From positions 248,001 to 312,000 of the forward strand of contig SRSI01000019.1 in the NCBI GenBank assembly GCA_005656395.1: a DNA stretch of 64,000 nt. Direction: 5' to 3'. Positions 19,611 to 28,436 of the stretch are shown piece by piece. Under the pieces are notes generated by a model. The model searched no databases. It worked only from the letters and a program-made list of their open reading frames with translations, and was not told where the DNA came from. A program made the position numbers and the translations under genes. This stretch comes from Strongyloides papillosus. Taxonomy: Eukaryota > Nematoda > Chromadorea > Rhabditida > Strongyloididae. Numbering within the stretch: position 1 is the first letter of the stretch; each line of letters starts with the position of its first letter.

Positions 19611-21578
19611 TTAAACTAATTCCTTGACAACTCCTCTGATATCTTCTTCTTCTGATTTTTCGACTATAGTCTTAATACTTTTCTTAAATTCTTCTATCTG
19701 TGATATCTTTGAAGTTATAGAATCAGCTGTCTCTTTTTCTGTAGGGAAAGAATATTTATTGGTAGTTTGAGGTGATTGTTTTATGTGACTTGAGCTTTCA
19801 TCACTGGAGGCTATTATCTGGGGTGGTTCTGATGCTTTGACATTGAATATTCTTTTGATTATAGTACTTCTTTTGGGTGCTTCCGTCGTAGTGAAGGGCC
19901 ATATGAAATTGAAGTTGAATGGATTGCTCTGTGTTGTGGTCGTGACTTCAACTACTTTCTCGGGTTCGTCAGCTTCAACAATTGTCTTATATAATTCGCC
20001 AGAGTCGTCATTATCTCCTGAGATCTCTTTTTCGGCTTCTTTTATGCCCTTATCGATTTCTTCGTCAACTTGTTTTTGCTCTTTCTCACGAATTATAGCA
20101 ACGTCTTGCGGTTTACCTTCAATCTTCTTTCTTCGTTCTTCATATTTATCCAAGTGTTGGGTTCTGTAATCGAGTAGTTCGGCTGCTGTTATTCTATCCT
20201 TGAGAAACTTATCTAACATTTCATATGGTTTTGTAGCAGCATTTTGAAGTAGGTGATCGCTCTTCGGTCTTGTAATTACATATTGACTCCAGGCCAACCA
20301 GTGGATTCCGGAAGAGTCTCTGTTTACATAGAACTCCATTTCTAGTTGTACCCAATTTGCACGGCCTTCCGTAAAGGTGACGGAAGTATTTGACATAGCA
20401 TAGCAGTCTCCAGTTATTGGTTTGGTAAAGCCTTGGTCTACTTCTTCACATTCACATCTTCCAAAGTTTCCTTCGTCCGCGGCAAATGATATTTTCTCTT
20501 TCCCTTTTGCTGAATAGAACATACGTCCAACACCGATCATTGGAATATATTTTACAACATCACATCCCACTATTTTATTAGTTACTTTGAAGAGATCTGT
20601 TACGATCATGGGTTCCGTTTGATATTGTCCATCTATTCCTTGTGTCCCAGTAACCATTGACATAACGATAGTAGCGATAACCATTGCCGTCATCTTAAGA
20701 GATGGTTCAGATTTTGCAGGCTTTATTAAATCATATCTTTTCCCTCTGCAAAATTGAACCAAATGTCCTTTTCTCTTACAAAACTTGCAATCTGCTGCCG
20801 CGGATTGACATTGTTTTCTAGAATGTCCTTTGTTTCCGCAATTGTGGCAGATGAGTTGTTCGTTTTCGTTACCAACACGGTTGAAGAATACTGCCCCTCC
20901 TTTTCTTTCATTAACTTCGTTTGCTTTGCGGTACCTATCAGCATATTCTTCTTCGCAGAATTCTGCAGTTATCATAGCAATCTCGAGACATTTATCATTG
21001 GGAGCAAGTAGGGGCATTTTCTTTCTCAATGCGGGTAATAGGCTAGCCATGTATACTCCAGCTATTTCCATTCTCCAATAATCAAGCGATCCATCGGGGA
21101 GTGTGGCTTTCTTATACAAGGTATTCTCAAAGTCTGGGTAGATCTCTTTCATTTTTCGAAGGTATCTTAGATTGTAGTCATGAACAGTTTCATCCCCTCT
21201 TTGTTTCCAGCTTTTCATTAGTTGGAGATTGGCTTTAACGGAGGTTTGACGAGCGTATGCCTTTCTTACCATGGCAATAAGGAAACCAAATTGACAATTT
21301 GGACTTACAGCTCTCCATTTCTTATAACAAGAAAGAAGGCTATTGCCTGGTGGTTTACATAAGAGAGTTTCAAAATGACTTTTCAGTTCCTCTCTTATGG
21401 CTTCTCTCTCGTGGATGTTTGGGTAAACTAACCTGATTACCTCCATGTTGGTTCCGAAAAACTGATCAACAGCAACAGCAGTTGGATCTTGATCATCGTT
21501 GTTCATGAAGTAAGACAAGGGCTTGGTTCCATTGGATCCACGGTTCTTTTTGTCCAGCTTATCCATAATAGAACGCAA
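19611..21578 (-). CDS. Gag with zinc knuckles fused to an ectodomain-like region (655 aa)
   Basis: Residues about 40-225 form a helical capsid-like region (EAIREELKSHFETLL; ETVHDYNLRYLRKMKEIYP). Two CCHC knuckles follow, CHNCGNKGHSRKQC and CKFCKRKGHLVQFC (about 241-280). At about 296-314 comes a hydrophobic, signal-peptide-like segment (MTAMVIATIVMSMVTGTQG), then about 340 residues with four cysteines (GCDVV, RCECEE, GDCYAM), an N-T-S sequon, a coiled, charged middle and a Thr-rich TTTTQSNPF region. Ordinary Gag proteins stop soon after the knuckles. This extension looks like an extracellular or lumenal domain inserted between Gag and protease. The start chosen is the first ATG, with no good alternative. 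Confidence 0.8.
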   Translation of the reverse strand: MRSIMDKLDKKNRGSNGTKPLSYFMNNDDQDPTAVAVDQFFGTNMEVIRLVYPNIHEREAIREELKSHFETLLCKPPGNSLLSCYKKWRAVSPNCQFGFLIAMVRKAYARQTSVKANLQLMKSWKQRGDETVHDYNLRYLRKMKEIYPDFENTLYKKATLPDGSLDYWRMEIAGVYMASLLPALRKKMPLLAPNDKCLEIAMITAEFCEEEYADRYRKANEVNERKGGAVFFNRVGNENEQLICHNCGNKGHSRKQCQSAAADCKFCKRKGHLVQFCRGKRYDLIKPAKSEPSLKMTAMVIATIVMSMVTGTQGIDGQYQTEPMIVTDLFKVTNKIVGCDVVKYIPMIGVGRMFYSAKGKEKISFAADEGNFGRCECEEVDQGFTKPITGDCYAMSNTSVTFTEGRANWVQLEMEFYVNRDSSGIHWLAWSQYVITRPKSDHLLQNAATKPYEMLDKFLKDRITAAELLDYRTQHLDKYEERRKKIEGKPQDVAIIREKEQKQVDEEIDKGIKEAEKEISGDNDDSGELYKTIVEADEPEKVVEVTTTTQSNPFNFNFIWPFTTTEAPKRSTIIKRIFNVKASEPPQIIASSDESSSHIKQSPQTTNKYSFPTEKETADSITSKISQIEEFKKSIKTIVEKSEEEDIRGVVKELV

Positions 21579-22898
21579 GGTAACAACAAAATAGGTTTAA
21601 CGATAATAAATGATAGTCTACGATGTTGTAATCTATCTTTTGATAAATGGGTATTTATCGTTAGGTTTTTAGTCCTTTTATATTTTACTATTTCCTATGG
21701 GTGTACCTAATTGCGCGAATTAATAGATCAAAATAAGTTTGTACTTTGGGCATGTAACAATTGGCATTATATCTATTATATCATTAAACTTTAAAACCTT
21801 TTGTCGGGTATCTTCTTATTTACGATTTCTACTAATTTTGAATCTATTAATTTCTTTGTTAGGGATCTTAGAATCGCTTTTGTGAAATCTATCAAGTGCA
21901 CTTTTATTGTGATTTTTCATGAATATTTACGAAATACTATAAAGTGCGTTTTTAATTCTGTACGTTTCTTTGTTAAAGAAATTCATTATTTAAAATCATG
22001 GCATTTTAAATTTGCACGTACGAATTTTTAATTGATACAGTATTTTTGTATACAATAGCTTATTTGTGATATTTTGTGCCTAATTAAATCTCATTAACAT
22101 ATATATTGCGTCATTGCCAGATAGCTTACTGTAAAAAGTACTTTCAATAACGCCATTGAGGTTTCGTACATTTAGAGGATAAACCATATCCAGCTGGATT
22201 ATTTCCCTTTTTGGTTCTTGTATGATTAATTTTTCTGGTTTATCGTGAATGCGTCGTCTAAACTTAATTAAAGATACTACTGTATTATGCACTACCCCCC
22301 TTTTTGGTACATGCATCATTCCTACCTAAAATCTACCTCAACTCTCTCCATGAAGTTGGATTTTAGGTGTATGGGATAGAAGGATTTCAGCGCTGTCCAG
22401 ATCAGGGAGTCCCTTCACTCTAGAATTTCTTTTTAACCCTCTCTCACCAGATATCCGTCGATATCTAGTCCTTCTACCCCGAGAGAGTGAAGGATCCTCG
22501 CTCTTGACCTCAATTATCAATCTCACCATTATAAATAACTACAGTTAAAAGAGAACAAATGACCGTCGATAATCATAGTTACTACTTCTGTAGTTTTATA
22601 ACTGGTGTTTAATTTACCCGTTTCTACACTCCTCAGTCTAAGTCTTTAATTTCCTCTTTTATTATCGACCTTAGCTAGTAGTGTTATCTAATTATTCTAA
22701 TTTGCTCATAATCTGAGTCTCATTCGTCACAGTAGCTATTCCTGGCACTTCGCAAGATCACCTTAGATTCTAATACTTTTATTATAATTTTATGATACAA
22801 TTTACTGTATCTTCTAGTAATTTAGATAGAATTTTCACAAAACTAACCTGTTGCACTTCTGGACACCCTCGGAGATAGGTTTCATCTCGGTGGAACCT
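21579..22898 (-). other. Long 5' leader of retroelement copy 2
   Basis: About 1.3 kb lies between the upstream LTR-like block and the Gag start. The right half is GC-richer than its surroundings. Two short minus-strand ORFs lie in it: 22338-22529, 63 aa and Arg-rich (RGRRTRYRRISGERG), and 22080-22319, 79 aa (IHDKPEKLIIQEPKREI). They may be leader peptides or exons of an accessory gene, as donor-like CTG-GTGAGA (near 22448) and acceptor-like TTTTAG (near 22330) are present. A nested hairpin sits at 22439-22487. No clear tRNA primer site starting TGG was seen next to the LTR end. Confidence 0.45.
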
Positions 22899-23090
22899 CG
22901 TTGTAGCGGTTAAATTTTAGTTCAAATGAAACAAAAATATAAAAAGGTAAGTCTTTATTATCATCAACCTAATAATATTACAACGACCACATAACTACTA
23001 ACATATAATAAATAAAAATAAAGAAATTTATATAAAATTTCCATGGGCGTGTCCTGATTATTTTTCTTGTTAGGATCCTTTCCATTACGT
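22899..23090 (-). repeat. LTR at the junction of copy 2 and copy 3
   Basis: It begins on the plus strand with CGTTGTAGCGG and ends CATTACGT, 192 bp. On the minus strand it follows the 3' region of copy 3 directly and precedes the leader of copy 2, so the two elements may share this LTR by recombination. It contains AATAAA-like signals near the TTATTT runs. Confidence 0.55.
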
Positions 23091-23334
23091 TATGAAAAAT
23101 AATAATAATGGAAAAGGGGAATTGATGTTTATAAGAATAATATGAAATTTAAAGGTGGTAATTTCTCTATGAAGTTTTGGAACAGTTAAAATAATAATAA
23201 TGAGGGGCAATGAGGTTATGAATGATTAAGGGTAATATCGGTAATAATGTTTAGCTGTTGATGTTAGTATGGGAAAATTTAATGTTATTTAAATATCAAA
23301 AAGGTTAATAAGGCCAATATATTTTGTATTTAAC

Positions 23335-24132
23335 TTATTTTGTTGTGTCCTTAAAAGGCTTCTGCATCATTGAGGCTAAGTCTGTGTACCAATCGCTTTT
23401 TCCTGGTGTTCCAGTGCCTTCATTATTCTCTGTATTTCTCCACCAATGATCTCTAGTGGCATTCTCGGCCTCCGTGATGATAGTGTAAGTCTGTTCGGTG
23501 GATTCTTTATAGTAATAGTGGTAATTAAGATCGAGAATAATCCCTTCTTCAGTATTCTCAATACCTCTTCGGTTGATACGAAGGCCTGGTGATTCCTCTC
23601 TCGCGTATGTTGGATTAGGGATGAAAGTTGCTTTGCCTTTTGGTGGTTTTGTTACTTTAATGTATGGATGACAGTATTCTTCTTCAAGAAATTCATCAAA
23701 AGAAGTTCGTACTATCTTTTCAAATGACTGAGATGGTAGCCAATTCTTCAGTTTGTGAAAGAAATATTTCCTTAGTTCTTTCACAGTCGTAATGTTATTC
23801 GCCCATACATATGGTGTAATTCCGTAAATTAGTTGAGCCATTTAGTCCATGACAATTTCTCTTTTGATGCTTTCAAAGTGTGCAGAAACATTATGAAGCC
23901 TCCAGGTGAGGTCGTTTCTGAAGATCAGGGTTTGTTCAAAGTTTTTGTTAACGATTTTCTCTAGTTAATGTAGATCCCTTATCTTAATATGTGTTCGCCC
24001 CCTCCATAATTTCAATCTCCTTTCATCCCTTGGGTCTCTTCTGTATCCAGTTTCCTCAATGTAACTTTCTAATTGTTCTTTAGATAGAAATGTTCTTTCA
24101 TAGAGTTTTTCAATCTGATAAATTTCAGTCAT
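23335..24132 (-). pseudogene. ORF3 of retroelement copy 3, two stops
   Basis: It is homologous to the intact ORF3 at 14446-15249 and almost the same length (265 codons). It begins MTEIYQIEKLYERTF and keeps the central AQLIYGITPYVW, which is AQLIYGVTPYAW in copy 2. Two TAA stops interrupt it, one near 23965 and one just before the ATG at 23841. The shared length and layout support ORF3 as a functional element gene. Its role is unknown. Confidence 0.7.
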
Positions 24133-24378
24133 TTTAGTTAAAATAAGTTGTATTAAATAAGTAATTTATAAGAGCAGTAGAAAGGATCTATTTTTCATGT
24201 TTTTATAAGACGTTTCTATTAATCGATCCTCATTATTTTGTCTTTGTTCATTGTTGTAGCCTATCTTAGTCAGATTGTTGTTGATATTTTATGACAATTA
24301 ATAGTTGTTATTTTGGATTGTAACATTTTAATTTCCTTATTTAAACGACGTTTCCTCCTTCTTCCCCCTTCTAATTGG

Positions 24379-25150
24379 TTAACTCTTCATCTCTTGATAA
24401 ATGTTTAAAAACTTCAATTGTTTGAGGTACTCAACTTTGTATAATCTATTAGCCTTACTACCCTGGTGACTTAGCCTGCCACTTTTCAATATTTTTGTTA
24501 ACTTGCAATTTCCAGTGTTTTCATCTATTGACACAATGAGATAAAGTTCATCATATTTTTTTGACATTTCGCCTTTATATCCTACATCATTTAATATTTT
24601 CTTTAGCACAATGTCCTCTTCTTTAAAGAAATTTGGTTTATTGACAATTTTCTTTTCTTGATTTTTGTTTAGTGTGTTTAATACTTCTACGATTAGTTTT
24701 TCATAACTAATTTGCTGTTCGGCGTCACCTAAGTGATTCAATAGTTCCAAATTTCTTTCAATAGTTAATTTTTTCTTCAAACATGACTTCATAGAGGACT
24801 GCAATGGTGACGCCATGCAATTGATTGTTATAAATGTGAGTGATAACTGGTGATATAAGGTCCCAGTTGTCGTCTTTTTTGTAACAGGCTAATGCTTCAT
24901 TCGGAGTTTTATTAAATTTTGAACTTCATCATTTTGAATCGTGGTTCAAAGCTGCAGATTTAAACAGTTTAGTACTTGAATTACGCATAAGGTCCAAATT
25001 TTCATCCTCTTGTAATAAAACATCTCAAATAGGTTATTCAAAAGTGTCAGCATGAATCACAAAGCTTATATTTAAGTAAGGAAATGCAAGAATTGATGCT
25101 TTATTTGACTTCTTTTCGATAACTTAAATGTTATTTTCTGTTCTTCATTG
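24379..25150 (-). pseudogene. RNase H and integrase remnants of copy 3
   Basis: The integrase C-terminus is open at 24379-24816 (KLTIERNLELLNHLGD, then KKILNDVGYKGEM). The frame is broken but readable to about 25000 (core end, with the region around the catalytic Glu damaged). Just upstream, about 25010-25150, is an RNase H piece (FVIHADTFE in place of FVIHTDASE). The zinc-binding domain and the first half of the integrase core are therefore deleted. Confidence 0.7.
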
Positions 25151-25199
25151 AAAATACAAAAAAATCAGAATTTTAAAAGAATATTTTTAATCTATGTAT

Positions 25200-26200
25200 C
25201 ATTGTATTATATAAATAATCTTTGATGTAAATTTAGTAGTATCACACAAATTATGTTTCGAAAAATTTAAAAAAACATCCATTAAAGTATGTCTGTGTTT
25301 GACGCTTTTGTAATTAATTTATGTAACATCATTTTCTCTATTTATTGCATTTTTAATTTATTTATATTCCTACTAATTTTCATAAGTCTAAGTTTTGTTA
25401 CCTTATTTAATTTTTTAATAAATCATTGTAATATCTTATTTAAAATTATAAGTTTTTTACAAAATTATTTTTAAATTAATATATTATTTCTAATCACTTA
25501 ATTTTTCTATAATAAATTTTAATTTATTATTATCATTTAAATAAAAAATTACAATGGTATTTTCTAAAGAAATCAATTCCAAATATCACTTTTGCAAGTG
25601 ACAAAATTTAAAATATATTCGTTGTTTTTATAATGTTTTTCTCCTCCAATCTTATATTATTTTTAGTTCCTCCTTTCCTTCTAAATATTTATTTATATTA
25701 CTTTGTTGTTTTGTGTTGATTGATATTTTAACTATACCTTCTATTTTTTTATAAGGCTATATTTGTATTTTTCTCTAGTTTAAATGACGCCTAGGATGTC
25801 GTTTTTCCCTTTTAATAGAATATTTTCATCATCTGATGAAGAATTGTATAACTTTAATTGTTTAACGTGCGCACTTTTATATATTTTCTGGCCAAAGTTA
25901 CTCACATGCCTAAATCTTCCACTTTGAAGTAATATGATCATTTCATAATTGTCTGTTATGTCATTTATTAGTATAATTATATATGTTATATAATATTTTC
26001 CTGACAATTTTTATTTTCTGCTTATCTTATGTAATACCTTCTTTAATAAGACATCTCCAACTTTTAAAATTTCAATTTGCATTTGTTGAAATCAAAAAAG
26101 TATGTTTATGATGATAATATACTCCTTTACTTTACTTCTTTTTATTTCAGCTTATTCTTTCTTAAAAGATCCAGCAGTTATCATTGCAGTTTCCATGTAC
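25200..26200 (-). mobile_element. Internally deleted retroelement, copy B2 (minus strand)
   Basis: On the minus strand a gag-end-like piece (near 26170, ITAGSFKKE-like) is followed within about 130 bp by the integrase C-terminal module. The open part is 25780-26007 (ILLQSGRFRHVSNFG, then KSAHVKQLKLYNSSSDDE). Downstream sequence to about 25200 matches B1 and B3. No protease or RT is present. It has fewer stops in the integrase module than B1 and B3. Confidence 0.6.
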
Positions 26201-27094
26201 TTACCACAACATTTGAATACACAAATTAAAAATTCCTTAATTTAAGATTGCTAATAAATGAAAATACTCAACCAAAGCACCAATTTATGAAATGAAGATC
26301 TAATGAATAATTGATGTAATTTTAGTAATATTGGATAAGTGAAATTAGAGAGTAAATGATTAACATTTTTAGTAAAATTAAACACTTATTTTTATAATAA
26401 GGTCAAACTATATGTTAAAGAAATAGTACGTGTTTTTTAAAAAACACAGGTAACAAACCTGGGTATCATGATCAAATTATTTAACGAAATATCGTTTATT
26501 TTCTTAATAAAATCAAATTACCTTAAATAATAAAATATAAACAATTTTATTTGTTTATTGTCTATAAATCGTACCTTTTACAATTTATATAATAATGTTC
26601 CGTGTATAAAATACTTGATAATATTTATTTTATTTTACAAAAGTTTCTTTATTAATAAAATTTTTATTAAATTCATATTGAAATACAGAATATATTCTAA
26701 ATGTTTAGCTAAAGAAAGTACTAGTAATAATTAAATGGTAATTTTTTAAAGTATTAACATTATTTACTTGTTCCCATATATGATATAGTTAATTATATAT
26801 ATTTAACAATTTCACTTAAATCGTATTGTTACTTCTATCAAAATTGTAGTAATATTTTTATCAAAATGCAAACTAATATTTCGAAAATGGTAAGTTTTTT
26901 ACTATTAGTAACAATATCATTTTAACCAAATAATTTGAAAAACAAATTTACTTTTAAAAAAATCATTTTTTAATAATGTAATACAATTTTACATCATTTA
27001 TTACGTACATATTTAATAAATAAATTTTGAATTTGTGTGAAAAAGTACAGAAAACAAAGGTTAATTAAAGAGTAAACTTCTTCTTTAATAGATA
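26201..27094. other. AT-rich intergenic DNA
   Basis: I see no gene, repeat boundary or motif in this stretch, only very A/T-rich sequence. Confidence 0.5.
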
Positions 27095-27096
27095 TA

Positions 27097-27999
27097 CAGG
27101 GTGGGCCAAAAGTCATGTCACAGTTGGATGGAACACATTATAAATGTTATAACTTTTTTTGTAGTTGACATATTTAAATGATATTATACGCATATTGTAG
27201 AGGATGATTTATAGAATAATATATCACAAGATCGTTCTCAAGAATGATCTTTACGAAAAGTTGTATTAAATTAAATAAAAATGTTTGTATTTTTGTTTAT
27301 AAAGTACATCTTATAATATTTCAATTAATTAAAAAATAAAGGATAGATGCTTAAAATGTTAGTTAAAAACATTTTTCTTCATAAAATATTTTGTTTATAC
27401 AACATTAATTTCCTTAATATACTTCAAATATTTTTTATCGTTGTTACCTCTTTAAGAAAATATTCTACTGAAGAACGAACAAAAATAGTTCGTGATTGCT
27501 ACATCAACAAGTATTTAATTGTTACAACTCAAAAATTATTCAAAACCTATTACAATGTGACCCAAGCTTCGTCAAGACATGCAATATTAAGTGTAGTAAA
27601 TCATTTCAAAGAGTTAAATAAAACAATTTAATAAGAGTAATATGTAATGTTTTATAATGAACAAGCTTGTGCAAGAAATTAAATGGTGATCATTTAAAAG
27701 ATTACATTTTTCATACATAATTGCGTGAAATATTGACCTATTACGAATTGTATCCATGTGTTTTAAACTTAAAAATAAGTTTAAATTGAAAAAAAAATTA
27801 AGAAATACTTTTTTTGAATGTAAAATATTAAGAAATTAAAAAACTTTTTTTTAAGTTCATTCTTGAGAACGATCTTGTAATATATTATTCTCTAACAAAT
27901 TCTCTACAAAATGCGTATAATACCATAAAAATATGTCACCTACAAAAAAAGTTATAAAGTGTTTTATTTCAACTGTGTCGTGACTTTTGGCCCACCCTG
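27097..27999. mobile_element. Tc1/mariner-IS630-type DNA transposon with long inverted repeats
   Basis: The 903 bp element begins CAGGGTGGGCCAAAAGTCA and ends with its complement TGACTTTTGGCCCACCCTG, flanked by TA on both sides (27095-27096 and 28000-28001). The inverted repeats are imperfect and extend about 150 bp inward on each side, up to a shared AAGATCGTTCTCAAGAATGA block. TA duplication and the CAGGGTGGGCCAAAAGT end are typical of IS630-Tc1-mariner elements. The centre holds only part of a transposase, so it is non-autonomous. Confidence 0.85.
27347..27631 (+). pseudogene. N-terminal helix-turn-helix fragment of a transposase
   Basis: The 94 aa ORF contains YSTEERTKIVRDCYINK followed by a helical segment with TQKLFKTYYNV and SSRHAILSVVNHFKE. 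This resembles the N-terminal DNA-binding helix-turn-helix found in IS630/mariner-like transposases of invertebrates. The catalytic DDE/D domain is absent. The first 35 or so residues are hydrophobic and probably not part of the original protein. It lies between the inverted repeats of the transposon at 27097-27999. Confidence 0.6.
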
Positions 28000-28271
28000 T
28001 AGAAATAATTTCTAATTTTTTTATTTTAATCTTACTCATTTTTGTTCTTATTATCCTCTTTTTTGTGATTGTTTCTTTGATGTGAAGAAATAAATACTAT
28101 TTTAATATTCTATTATTTTATATTACAGTTGAATTCAATAGCCGCTACAACGATTGTAATAATAATCAAATATTAGAAAATTAAAAAAATCGGTTCTATA
28201 ATTTTCAAGATAATTATGACACAATTCATCGACAACTTTTTCATCACTATATTTATGATTTTCATTCATTC

Positions 28272-28422
28272 TGTGAAGTGTTAGGTTTGTCTTTGTCAAA
28301 CATATAAAATGATTGTTATTATGATTATGTTATTATATATAAATGTAATATGGTAATTGTTTTATCTATCTACTTATTTGTATTTATCATCAATAAACTT
28401 ATTGTATTACTAATATCTAACA
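28272..28422 (+). repeat. 5' LTR of the copia element
   Basis: 151 bp, TGTGAAGTGTTAGG to CTAACA, identical to the 3' LTR at 32424-32574. A CATTC target duplication lies at 28267-28271 and 32575-32579. It contains a TATA-like TATATATAAA and a late AATAAA. Confidence 0.95.
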
Positions 28423-28436
28423 GGTTATGGGCCCAG
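28423..28436 (+). promoter_or_regulatory. Primer binding site, half-tRNA-iMet type
   Basis: GGTTATGGGCCCAG lies immediately after the 5' LTR and is complementary to the anticodon stem-loop of initiator tRNA-Met, the primer arrangement known from Drosophila copia. The ATG in it (28427-28429) is also the start codon of Gag-Pol. Confidence 0.85.

Larger units (their letters stand above)
12963..23090 (-). mobile_element. Nearly complete Ty3/gypsy-like element, copy 2
   Basis: The order on the minus strand is LTR (22899-23090, shared with or belonging to copy 3), leader, Gag with ectodomain-like extension, TM/Pro ORF, protease, frameshift site, RT-RNase H, integrase, ORF3, an antisense gene, then LTR (12963-13146). 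The inactivating changes I can see are a few stop codons: TAA at 19611, TAA at 19140, TGA at 18522 and TAG at 17005. Some of these may be natural recoding points. The coding part is richer in G+C than the host DNA. Confidence 0.75.

Noticed and set aside
22861..22898. tRNA gene or tRNA-like primer site next to the LTR at 22899
   Set aside because: There is a small GAGAT/ATCTC hairpin and a GGTTCCA string, but no cloverleaf and no TGG-initiated primer site could be drawn.
25289..25474. Hydrophobic 61-codon ORF
   Set aside because: It lies antisense to the 3' region of retroelement copy B2 and has no match elsewhere.
28138..28152. CCGCTACAACG, the end motif of the gypsy LTRs, near 28141
   Set aside because: Only about 11 bp match, and no further LTR sequence is found around it.
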